From Corallococcus macrosporus (GTDB taxonomy: Bacteria; Myxococcota; Myxococcia; Myxococcales; Myxococcaceae): a stretch of 64,000 nt of DNA. The stretch lies in contig NZ_JAFIMU010000002.1 of the NCBI RefSeq assembly GCF_017302985.1, positions 248,001-312,000 of the forward strand, in the 5' to 3' direction. Shown here piece after piece: positions 8,138 through 15,695 of the stretch (its first letter is position 1; each line of letters starts with the position of its first letter). Both the position numbers and the translations under genes were made by a program. A model generated the notes under the pieces. That model saw nothing but the letters and a program-made list of their open reading frames with translations. It ran no database searches and had not been told where the DNA came from.

Positions 8138-9046
8138 CTAGAAGTCCAGGCCCAGCGTGGTGTTGAAGGCGAAGACGGACGGCAGGTCGCGGCTGCTGGC
8201 GCCCTCCTGGTCGAAGCTGCCCAGGTTGGTGAGGGAGATCTCCGCGCCCAGCTGCAGCACGCCGCCAATGAAGCGCGCGCCCGCGTAGAAGCGCGGGGTG
8301 AGGTTGTCACCCGCGTTCACCCGCGAGTACGGCGCGGCGTTGGTCAGCGCATCGCGCGAGTCGTTGCCCTGCGAGTCCGCCACGGTGCGGCCGGGGTCGA
8401 AGTCCAGCGTGCGCGTGGTCGCGCTGACGAAGTTGAGGTCCAGGCCGCCGTAGGGCGTCAGCGTGACCATGCCGCCCAGGGGGAACTGCTTGCCCACGCC
8501 GATGTCCAGGCCCGTGGTGGTCAGGTCCAGGTTGTGCGCGCCGAACAGCTTCGTCACGTGCAAGCGCAGGCCCACGTCCGGCAGGTAGGTGAAGCCCTCG
8601 TTGACGGCCCACTTCAGCTCGCCCGTGGCCGTCACCATGCCGCTCTTCTCAATCCAGCCCACGCGCCCGCCCAGCTCCAGCGAGAAGGGCAGGCCCTTGC
8701 GCACGTGGAGCGACGGCACCAGCACGGAGCCGGGCTGCTCGGCCTCCGTGGGCAGCACCACGTCCTCCGGCAGCGACACCACGGACAGCTCCGCGTTGAA
8801 CGCGAAGCCTGAGTGGCCCGTCGTGCGCGGGGGCATCAGATTCGCCGACGTCATCACCGCGCCGAAGGTGCGCGCGAAGGCACGGAAGTCCGCGCTGGCT
8901 TCGGCGAACTGCGTGTCCGTGATGACGGAAGAAGTGCCCCGGCGCTCGACGCCGAAACGGGAAAGCTTCAGGTCGTTGTCGTCCGCATGGGCCGCGGCCC
9001 CGGACAGCGCCGTCGCGAGCAACAGGCACCGACTGAACGTCCGCAT
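8138..9046 (-). CDS. Outer-membrane beta-barrel protein
   Basis: This 302-residue exported protein starts at the ATG at 9046, which precedes a signal peptide (RTFSRCLLLATALSGAAAHA). The mature part alternates short hydrophobic strands and polar turns (LPDVGLRLHVTKL, GGMVTLTPYGGLDLNFV, FYAGARFIGGVLQLGAEI) and ends in a phenylalanine (LDF), the usual barrel-insertion signal. No enzymatic motif is seen; it could be a porin-like or structural barrel. A vegetative-type promoter and the terminator of the upstream protease gene lie just before it, so it is probably transcribed alone. Its stop abuts the stop of ugpQ. Confidence 0.82.
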   Translation of the reverse strand: MRTFSRCLLLATALSGAAAHADDNDLKLSRFGVERRGTSSVITDTQFAEASADFRAFARTFGAVMTSANLMPPRTTGHSGFAFNAELSVVSLPEDVVLPTEAEQPGSVLVPSLHVRKGLPFSLELGGRVGWIEKSGMVTATGELKWAVNEGFTYLPDVGLRLHVTKLFGAHNLDLTTTGLDIGVGKQFPLGGMVTLTPYGGLDLNFVSATTRTLDFDPGRTVADSQGNDSRDALTNAAPYSRVNAGDNLTPRFYAGARFIGGVLQLGAEISLTNLGSFDQEGASSRDLPSVFAFNTTLGLDF

Positions 9047-9103
9047 GGGGGAATCACGCCTCCAGGACGCATGCCGGCCAAGCGGGCGCCCACCTGCCGC
9101 GGA

Positions 9104-9132
9104 CCCTAAATCGGCCCTCGGTGAAGCGTCAA
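9104..9132 (-). promoter_or_regulatory. Vegetative-type promoter for the barrel gene
   Basis: On the minus strand TTGACG (9127-9132) and TTAGGG (9104-9109) are separated by 17 bases. TTAGGG is one base from the TAAGGG -10 described for the Myxococcus vegA promoter. The start site would be near 9097, about 50 bases before the ATG at 9046. Confidence 0.5.
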
Positions 9133-9182
9133 CAAAACGGGCGGCCCTCCTCCAGGGAAACGCCTGGAAGCGAGCCGCCCGT
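9133..9182 (-). terminator. Rho-independent terminator of the C-terminal protease gene
   Basis: Acgggcggc (9137-9145) pairs perfectly with gccgcccgt (9174-9182), with an inner 6-bp stem (tccagg/cctgga) and a GAAACG-type loop. On the minus strand the stem is followed at once by TTTTGTT. It lies 41 bases past the protease stop and ends directly at the -35 of the next promoter. Confidence 0.78.
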
Positions 9183-9223
9183 GGGTCAGGCACTCCGGGT
9201 CCGTGCCCGGAAGCCTGGAATGA

Positions 9224-12200
9224 CTACTGCTGGCGCGGCTTCACCGGCGTGGTGGCCGCGGCGGCGGGCGTCACGACCTTCTGCGCCACCTCCGCCGGAC
9301 GGCGGCGGATGACCAGGGTGCGGCGGCTGGCGAACTCGGTGCTCTCACGGGCCACCACCAGCACGTTGTTGTTGCCCTCCTTGAGCGTGAAGTCGGAGGT
9401 GAACTTCAGCGTGTTGGGCTCGCCGCCCTTGGGGTCCACGGCCTTGAAGTAGACCTTCTGGTCGTTGACCAGCACGTAGACGTCCAGGAGGCCGTTGGGG
9501 TCCTTCACCACGCCGGAGAGGGTGAACTTGTCGCCGTTCACCACCACGCCGCCGTGCGACGGATCCACGTCCAGCTTGATGTCCGGCGGCTGGCGCGACG
9601 TGTTGTACGCCACCGTCTTGGGCGCCACGGCCTTGCCGGTCTTCACTTCCTTCGCGTCCTGCGTGCGAACGAAGGCGAAGCGGTCCTTCTCCAGCGCGAC
9701 CTTGTAGTAGCCCTTGGTGGTGGCCTCCAGGGCCAGCGTCGCACCCTGCGGCAGCTTCGCCACCGGACGGGCGTCCGCGGTGGGGGAAGCGAACAGCTCC
9801 GCCTTGTCCGACAGCTTCACCAGGCCCTTCTTCGCCTCCAGCGAGGCCACGGGGCCGTCCTTCACCGGCAGCTGGAGCTTCTCCAGGACGAACTCCTCCA
9901 GGGGCTCGTCGAGGATGGCCAGCTTCAGCGGGAAGGTGTCGCCCTTGAAGGCCTTCTTCAGGGACACCTGGAAGCGCGCCGTCTTCGTCTCACCGGGCTT
10001 GATCTCCCCCAGTTTGAAGCGGCCCTTCTCGATGAAGATGTTCGCGTCGCCGCCGTTCTTGATCTGCGCGAAGGAGTCCAGCGCCGGGCCCACGCCCGTG
10101 TTGGTGACGTCCATCACCACCGTGACGTCCTCGCCGCGCTGCACGACGCCGTCGCCGTTGCAGTCCGCGCAGTCATCCACCACCTGCCAGTTGAAGGCGA
10201 ACGTCGGGCGGGGCAGCTCCACGAAGGACAGCTCCGACACCAGCGTGTCGCGCAGCGGGCCGTTGTCGTCGAACAGCTTCACCTTCACGTCGTCGCGGCG
10301 GCTGGTGAGGTCCTTGGGCAGGCGCACCTGCACCTTCCAGGACTTCTTTTCACCCGGGGCGATGGCGCCGAAGAGGAACTCGCGGCGGTCGAGGAACGCG
10401 TTGTCGCTCTCCGTCCAGCCACGCACGCGCTTGAGCGGCTCCGTGCCCTTGTTCTCCACGTGGATGACCATGTCCAGCTGCTCGCCGGCGATGATCTTGG
10501 CGTCGGCGCCCGGGGTGAAGCTGGCGTCCAGCTGCACGTTCTTCGGCGTGGGACCGGGGCTCCAGTCCAGGCCCAGGGCGGCGATGGCGTTGTTGATGCG
10601 CTGCTCCTCCTCGTTGCGCTTCTGCTCCACGAAGGCCTTGCCCTTGGCGATCTGCTCGCCGCGCTTGATGGCCGGCACCTTCAGCACGAAGTCGCGCGCG
10701 AACTGGACCTCGAAGTCCTCCTTGATCTCCTCCTGGGACTCCGCGTCCAGCTGGTCGTCCAGGTCCTCGCCCTGGCCGGCCACGTCCACGTCCAGGAGCG
10801 GATCATTCTGGCCGTGCTCCTTCTTGGCGTCCTTGCCGGTGCCCGGCTTGGCGGCGACCTTCTCCTTGGGCTCTTCCTTCTTGGCGGTGGCCTGGGCGGC
10901 CTTCTCGTCCACCTTGAGGTACTTGAGGCTGGTGCCCGGCTTCTCGCGGTCCAGGACCTCCTCGCGCTTCTTGGCGACGGTGGAGGACTCCGGGTTGCCG
11001 AAGTGCTGATCCAGGTCCGCCTCGCCCATGGACTTGCGCGGCGCGAACACGTCCACCCGGTCCGCGGTGACGCGCGTGGGCACAAGCTGGATGTCCGGAA
11101 CGATGCCGACCTCCTGGATGGAGACGTCACCCGGGGTGAGGTACTTGGCGATGGTCAGCTTGAGCGCGCTGTCGTCCGGGAAGTCGTAGAGCACCTGCAC
11201 GCTGCCCTTGCCGAACGTCTGGCGCCCGATGATGACCGCGCGGTCCAGGTTCTTGAGCGCGCCCGCCACGATTTCAGACGCAGACGCGCTGCCCGCGTTC
11301 ACCAGCACCGCGATGGGGTAGGACTCCTCGCCCTCCGTGGGGCGCGCGCGCTTCTCCTCGCGCAGCTTGTCGCTGAAGCCCACCGTCGCGACGATGTTGC
11401 CCTTGGACAGGAACGTGTCCGACACCTGGATGGCCTGCTCCAGGAGGCCGCCCGGGTTGCCGCGCAGGTCGAGCACGAGGCCCTTGAAGCCGCCCTTGGC
11501 CTCCGCCTGCTTGCGGATGTCCGCCAGCGCCGCCTCCAGGTCGCGCGTGGTGTTGCCCTGGAAGTTCTTCAGGCGCACGTAGCCCACGCCGCCCGCGAGC
11601 AGCTTGTGCTGCACGGACTCAATGGAAATCATGGCGCGCGCCACCGTCATGTTGCGCGGCTTGTCCCAGCCGTCGCGCTCCACGGTGATGGTGATGCGGC
11701 TGTCCACCGGACCGCGCAGCTTGGACACGGCCTCGTTGAGGTCCATGTTGACGGTGGACTCCTCACCAATCTTCTTGATGCGGTCGTCCTTCTGGATGCC
11801 GGCGCGCGCCGCGGGCGTCTTGGGCAGCACCTTCACCACGGTGAGGTTGCCCTCCTTCATCTGGATGACGAAGCCCAGGCCGCCGAACTCACCCTTGGTG
11901 GACAGCTTCATCTCCCGGTACAGCTCCGGGCGCAGCAGCACCGAGTGCGGGTCCAGCGTGGAGAGCATGCCGTTGACGGCCGCGTACTCGATGTCGCGCG
12001 TCTCCTCGATGGGACGCATGTTCTTCGACAGGAAGTCGAACACGTCCTTCAGCGCGAAGGACATCTTCCACAGGGAGTCGACGTGGGAGATGTCGAACTC
12101 CTTCTGCTTGCCGTTGACGTTGACGTTGAGCTTTCCCGTCTCCGGGTTGCCGTCCACGAGCACGTCCGGGACGCTCTTCTCCACGTACTCCAGGGAGGCG

Positions 12201-12475
12201 ATCATCATCTCCTTGGGCTTCACCCGCTTGGGGTCGACGTAGTTCTCCTTCACGTAAAGGATGACCTTCGTCAGGACGCGGAGGCTGTTGAGGTCGTGCG
12301 GGGCCTTCTCGCCCTTGTTGGCGGAAGGCAGCGCGCCGTCCCAGGAGTCCTGCCCCGCCTCCGCCGCTCCCACGGTGAGCGGGAGGGGGGCGCGGTCACT
12401 GCCTGCGAATGCCCAGGCCCCACACAGAACGGCGACGGCGGTGATGCGGCGGAAGATACGCGGCATGCGGTTCAT
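9224..12475 (-). CDS. S41 C-terminal processing protease with long C-terminal extension
   Basis: This 1083-residue exported protease of the Prc/CtpA family follows a signal peptide. ATG 12475 was chosen; ATG 12466 has a better-placed GGGA. A PDZ domain lies at about 185-270 (GEFGGLGFVI, AARAGIQKDDRI). The S41 core has GNPGGLL and the catalytic dyad Ser398 (in GSASASE) and Lys423 (FGKGSVQ), with the family's 25-residue spacing. It continues far beyond the usual 400-450 residues: a charged Lys/Glu linker, two CARDB-like beta domains (about 650-870, with a CADCNGDG Asp-rich loop), an SH3-like domain (about 880-940) and a final Ig-like domain. The added domains probably bind cell wall or protein substrates. 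It is monocistronic with its own terminator. Confidence 0.9.
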   Translation of the reverse strand: MNRMPRIFRRITAVAVLCGAWAFAGSDRAPLPLTVGAAEAGQDSWDGALPSANKGEKAPHDLNSLRVLTKVILYVKENYVDPKRVKPKEMMIASLEYVEKSVPDVLVDGNPETGKLNVNVNGKQKEFDISHVDSLWKMSFALKDVFDFLSKNMRPIEETRDIEYAAVNGMLSTLDPHSVLLRPELYREMKLSTKGEFGGLGFVIQMKEGNLTVVKVLPKTPAARAGIQKDDRIKKIGEESTVNMDLNEAVSKLRGPVDSRITITVERDGWDKPRNMTVARAMISIESVQHKLLAGGVGYVRLKNFQGNTTRDLEAALADIRKQAEAKGGFKGLVLDLRGNPGGLLEQAIQVSDTFLSKGNIVATVGFSDKLREEKRARPTEGEESYPIAVLVNAGSASASEIVAGALKNLDRAVIIGRQTFGKGSVQVLYDFPDDSALKLTIAKYLTPGDVSIQEVGIVPDIQLVPTRVTADRVDVFAPRKSMGEADLDQHFGNPESSTVAKKREEVLDREKPGTSLKYLKVDEKAAQATAKKEEPKEKVAAKPGTGKDAKKEHGQNDPLLDVDVAGQGEDLDDQLDAESQEEIKEDFEVQFARDFVLKVPAIKRGEQIAKGKAFVEQKRNEEEQRINNAIAALGLDWSPGPTPKNVQLDASFTPGADAKIIAGEQLDMVIHVENKGTEPLKRVRGWTESDNAFLDRREFLFGAIAPGEKKSWKVQVRLPKDLTSRRDDVKVKLFDDNGPLRDTLVSELSFVELPRPTFAFNWQVVDDCADCNGDGVVQRGEDVTVVMDVTNTGVGPALDSFAQIKNGGDANIFIEKGRFKLGEIKPGETKTARFQVSLKKAFKGDTFPLKLAILDEPLEEFVLEKLQLPVKDGPVASLEAKKGLVKLSDKAELFASPTADARPVAKLPQGATLALEATTKGYYKVALEKDRFAFVRTQDAKEVKTGKAVAPKTVAYNTSRQPPDIKLDVDPSHGGVVVNGDKFTLSGVVKDPNGLLDVYVLVNDQKVYFKAVDPKGGEPNTLKFTSDFTLKEGNNNVLVVARESTEFASRRTLVIRRRPAEVAQKVVTPAAAATTPVKPRQQ

Positions 12476-12702
12476 CCCAGCTGAGGCGCGAGGGGCGCCC
12501 CGGGTGATGCGTGAAAAGCCCTGTGAATCCGAACGGTTCAACGGGTGCCAAGGGACCTGGCAGCGGCCGGGCAAGCCTAATCACGGCTTCCAGGTGCTTC
12601 AAGGCGTGGCCTTGTCACTAGCGACCGAGAACGTCTGCCGCAGGCAATGCGTTCCCGGGCGGCCTGCACGGATGGACACCCGGCATGCCCCTTTATTTCG
12701 TG

Positions 12703-13533
12703 TCAGGGGCTGCCACCGGACGATGGGCTCCCGGCGCGGATCGCATCCGGCGGCGGAGGCAGGTCCCCGGCCTCCCGCAGGCCCCGGTACAGGAGGGTGC
12801 CTCCGATGATGGCCACCGGGAGGAAGAAGGTGTTGAGGATGGGAACCCAGAGCAGCAGGTAGACGCCCGCGCCGAAGCCCAGGCAGAGGGCCCGGCGCTC
12901 GCGCAGCATGCGGCGCACCTGGGCGAAGGGGTACAGGTGGCGCGTCATGGGCGCGGCCAGGTGCTCCGCCGCCATCCAGAGCATGGTCCACAGGCTGGCC
13001 AGCACGGTGAACGCGATGCTGCCCAGGCCCGGGACGAAGTTCAGCGGCAAGAGCACCGCCAGCCCCAGGAAGAGCAGCGCCATGCGGGCGAGCGTGTGCA
13101 ACAGCCCTGTCGTCATGCCGCGCAGGAAGGAGGCGGGGGAGAGGACGGCGTCCGCTTGCGCACACTCGGCCTCCGTCGCCTCCGACAGCGGGTCCTGCAG
13201 CGGCGTCAGCAGGAGGGGCGGCACCACGTTGGCGCCCACCACCCAGGCGACCAGCGAGCCCAGCACGAGCGCGGCGTACCAGCCGGCGCGGCCGTACCAG
13301 GTCTCGGGCCGGGCCCACACGGACTCCAGGAGGCCGGGCGCGTAGCGGTAGAGCAGGACGGCCAGGGCCACCAGGGCCACGGCGGTGAGGACCGCGCACA
13401 GGCTGGACAGGAGGAAGAGGCGGCGCGAGCGGAAGATCAGCCGGAAGGCGCGGCCGAGCACGCCCACCCCCTGGAAGAAATCCGACAGACGGGGCTGGGG
13501 GGAGAGCGTGGGGACGGGGGATGCAGGACGCAT
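12703..13533 (-). CDS. EI24/CysZ-like membrane protein
   Basis: This 276-residue integral membrane protein of the EI24 domain family includes CysZ, a sulfate permease of cysteine synthesis. Membrane segments appear at about 40-65 (LFLLSSLCAVLTAVALVALA), 85-110, 145-185 (including FVPGLGSIAFTVLASLWTM) and 215-245. The internal PLNFVPGLGSIAF loop is typical of the family. I use the ATG at 13533; a TTG 9 codons upstream also extends the frame. It is divergent from glutamate-cysteine ligase with about 60 bases between starts, so a sulfur or thiol link is attractive. EI24 proteins are not all sulfate transporters, however, so the substrate is inferred. Confidence 0.8.
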   Translation of the reverse strand: MRPASPVPTLSPQPRLSDFFQGVGVLGRAFRLIFRSRRLFLLSSLCAVLTAVALVALAVLLYRYAPGLLESVWARPETWYGRAGWYAALVLGSLVAWVVGANVVPPLLLTPLQDPLSEATEAECAQADAVLSPASFLRGMTTGLLHTLARMALLFLGLAVLLPLNFVPGLGSIAFTVLASLWTMLWMAAEHLAAPMTRHLYPFAQVRRMLRERRALCLGFGAGVYLLLWVPILNTFFLPVAIIGGTLLYRGLREAGDLPPPPDAIRAGSPSSGGSP

Positions 13534-13576
13534 GGGGTCGGGGTGCTCAAATGAGGGCAAGGCCAGCGGGCCTCGT

Positions 13577-13582
13577 TATATA
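13577..13582. promoter_or_regulatory. Symmetric TATATA element between divergent starts
   Basis: TATATA reads the same on both strands and sits 11 bases before the gshA ATG and 44 bases before the EI24-family ATG. It is the only AT-rich element in this 59-base divergent gap and could serve as a -10 in either direction. No matching -35 is clear. Confidence 0.3.
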
Positions 13583-13592
13583 GGGCGCCCTC

Positions 13593-14930
13593 ATGTCCCT
13601 CGACCTCAAGCGCGTGGCCTCCGAGCCCCTCACTTCCACCGCCCCCCTGGTGGAGGAGCTTCGCAAGGCGGAGAAGCCCCGGGCCCAGCACCGGCTGGGG
13701 CTGGAGCACGAAAAGTTCATCTATCCCGTGGGGTCCGCCCAACCCCCGACCTACGAGGGACCGAACGGAATTGGCGCCCTCCTGGAGCGCATCGCCCCAG
13801 GCGGCTACGACCGCTTCCGGGAGACGCCCGAGTCGCCGGTCATCGCGTTGCAGCGCGGCATGGCGGCCATCTCCCTGGAGCCGGGCGGGCAGTTCGAGCT
13901 GTCCGGCAGCCCGTTCTCCACGGCCCGCGAGGCGCACCAGGAGAACCTCCAGCACCTGAAGGAGACGAAGGCTGCGGCGTCCGCGCTGGGCCTGCGGCTG
14001 GTGGCGCTGGGCTACCGGCCGGTGGGCACGACGGGAGAGATGCCCTGGATGCCCAAGACGCGCTACCAGGTGATGCGCCGCACGCTGCCGGAGCGCGGCC
14101 GGCTGGCGCTGAACATGATGTTGATGACGTCCACCGGGCAGGTGTCGCTGGACTGGGCGGACGAAGCGGACTGCGTGCGCAAGACGGTGACGGTGGCGCG
14201 CCTGTCGCCGCTGCTCGTGGCGCTGTACGCGAACAGCCCGCTCGTGGAAGGCAAGCCGTCCGGCTACATGTCCTTCCGCAGCCGCGTCTGGGAAGAGGTG
14301 GACCCCACGCGGTGCGGCTACCTGCCGTCCTGGTTCGACGGCTCGTTCTCCTACAAGGCCTACGTGGACTGGGCGCTGGACGCGCCGCTCCTGTTCCTGC
14401 GCCGTCACGGCGAGTACCGCCACCCGAAGCTCACCTTCCGCCAGCTGATGCAGGAGGGCTACGAGGGCAAGCCGCCGGACATGGGGGACTGGACGGACCA
14501 CCTGTCCACGCTCTTCCCGGAGGTGCGGCTCAAGAAGGTGCTGGAGGTGCGCGGCGCGGACTGTTCCAGCGCGGCGATGACGGGGGCGCTGGGCGCGCTC
14601 TGGCGCGGCATCCTCTACGACGCGCAGGCGCTGGAGGAGGCGGAGCTGCTCTTGCCGCGGCTGACCTTCACCGAGCACCTGGCGTTCCACGACACCGCGC
14701 GCCGCGAGGGCCTGGCCGGGAGGCTGGGGCCGCGCGAGCTGCACCGGCTGGCCGGGGAGATGGTGGCCATCGCGAAGCGGGGCCTGATGCGGCTGGACCC
14801 CGAGGACGCGCCGCTGCTGGCGCCGCTGGAGGCGGTGGCTGCTTCGGGCCGCTCTCCGGCGCAGGCGGTGCTGGATGCGTGGAAGGAAGATCCGCGTCCG
14901 GAAGTGCTGATGACGCGCTTCGAGCTGTGA
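13593..14930 (+). CDS. gshA: Glutamate-cysteine ligase, plant/alpha-proteobacterial type
   Basis: This 445-residue GCS2-type ligase makes gamma-glutamylcysteine from Glu, Cys and ATP, the first step of glutathione synthesis (EC 6.3.2.2). Signatures of the plant-like class include LGLEHEKFIYP, ISLEPGGQFELSG, LGYRPVG with TGEMPWMPK, and MLMTSTGQVSLDW. A later FRSRVWEEVDPTRCGY segment is also typical. The length matches the class (about 440-460). It is cytosolic. No gshB lies nearby. The start ATG at 13593 lies only 59 bases from the divergent gene. A 7-bp hairpin follows the stop. Confidence 0.93.
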   Translation: MSLDLKRVASEPLTSTAPLVEELRKAEKPRAQHRLGLEHEKFIYPVGSAQPPTYEGPNGIGALLERIAPGGYDRFRETPESPVIALQRGMAAISLEPGGQFELSGSPFSTAREAHQENLQHLKETKAAASALGLRLVALGYRPVGTTGEMPWMPKTRYQVMRRTLPERGRLALNMMLMTSTGQVSLDWADEADCVRKTVTVARLSPLLVALYANSPLVEGKPSGYMSFRSRVWEEVDPTRCGYLPSWFDGSFSYKAYVDWALDAPLLFLRRHGEYRHPKLTFRQLMQEGYEGKPPDMGDWTDHLSTLFPEVRLKKVLEVRGADCSSAAMTGALGALWRGILYDAQALEEAELLLPRLTFTEHLAFHDTARREGLAGRLGPRELHRLAGEMVAIAKRGLMRLDPEDAPLLAPLEAVAASGRSPAQAVLDAWKEDPRPEVLMTRFEL

Positions 14931-14932
14931 AG

Positions 14933-14952
14933 CGCGTCCCCTCGCGGACGCG
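14933..14952 (+). terminator. Hairpin after gshA
   Basis: Cgcgtcc (14933-14939) and ggacgcg (14946-14952) form a 7-bp stem with a 6-base loop two bases past the stop codon. No U-run follows, so this is a possible terminator only. Confidence 0.4.
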
Positions 14953-14959
14953 GACCTGC

Positions 14960-14985
14960 GTGGGCGGCTAGAAGCGGCCGCCCAC
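14960..14985 (-). terminator. Hairpin over the stop of the 15.0-kb barrel gene
   Basis: Gtgggcggc (14960-14968) pairs perfectly with gccgcccac (14977-14985) around an 8-base loop that contains most of the stop codon. With the neighbouring hairpin at 14933-14952 it separates the convergent genes. Confidence 0.4.
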
Positions 14986-15591
14986 GGTGATGTTGCCGTT
15001 GAAGAGGCTGCCCTTCGCGTCGTCGTTGGTGCCGGGGCGCTCGACCAGCTCCTCGCCGCCGACGAGGCGGTAGGTGGCGCGCACGCCGGCGGTCAGGGCG
15101 CCCAGGCGGTACTCGATGCCCGCGGCCAGGGGCAGCTCCGTCTGCCAGTCATTGTTGTAGACGTCCTGGGAGCCCGAGGACGCGTGCAGGTAGCTCAGGC
15201 CCAGGCCCGCGCCCACGAAGGGGTGCCACTTCTGGTCGACGATGGGGCCCAGCTTGCCCAGCAGCGTGCCGTTGTTGCGCCAGATGTGGTTGCCGCCGGC
15301 CACGCGGGCGTCGTCGATGGGGATGTTCTGGCCTTCGTAGCCGGCCTCCACGCCGATGTACTTGTAGGGCTGGGCGTTGGCGGTGATGTTGAAGAGCCCG
15401 CCCACGCCCGTCTCATCGCCCAGGTCGCCGGTGAAGCCGCCCAGGCCGATGCCCACGTCCAGGCCGGCCTGGACGTCCTGCTCGCTGTAGCTGAGCCGGC
15501 GTGACACTTCCGTCGCATCCACCGCGAACGCGGGGCCTGCCACGCAGACACCGGCCACCACCAGTCCTGCCACCCTCGAAGTCCTTCTCAT
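14968..15591 (-). CDS. Small outer-membrane beta-barrel protein
   Basis: This 207-residue exported protein starts at the ATG at 15591, just before a signal peptide (RRTSRVAGLVVAGVCVAGPAFA). The mature protein has alternating strands with Gly-rich turns (VGIGLGGFTGDLGD, FVGAGLGLSYLHASSG, LPLAAGIEYRLGALTAGV, GNITVGGRF) and ends in Arg-Phe, typical of an 8-stranded OmpA/OmpW-like barrel. No motif for a ligand or enzyme is visible. It is 104 bases downstream of the Hsp70-fusion gene on the same strand and convergent with gshA. Confidence 0.8.
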   Translation of the reverse strand: MRRTSRVAGLVVAGVCVAGPAFAVDATEVSRRLSYSEQDVQAGLDVGIGLGGFTGDLGDETGVGGLFNITANAQPYKYIGVEAGYEGQNIPIDDARVAGGNHIWRNNGTLLGKLGPIVDQKWHPFVGAGLGLSYLHASSGSQDVYNNDWQTELPLAAGIEYRLGALTAGVRATYRLVGGEELVERPGTNDDAKGSLFNGNITVGGRF

Positions 15592-15695
15592 GTCCAGGCT
15601 CCTCCTGCTTGAAGTGCATGACCTGGAATGGAAGCTGGGGCGGTGGGGCTGGACGGTGCACCTGCCCTGGGAGCGGAGCCAGGAGGCCGAGGGCC

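Noticed and set aside
9554-12484. A 976-codon plus-strand open frame opposite the processing protease
   Set aside because: Low-complexity His/Arg/Leu/Val translation; the minus strand encodes clear PDZ and S41 motifs.
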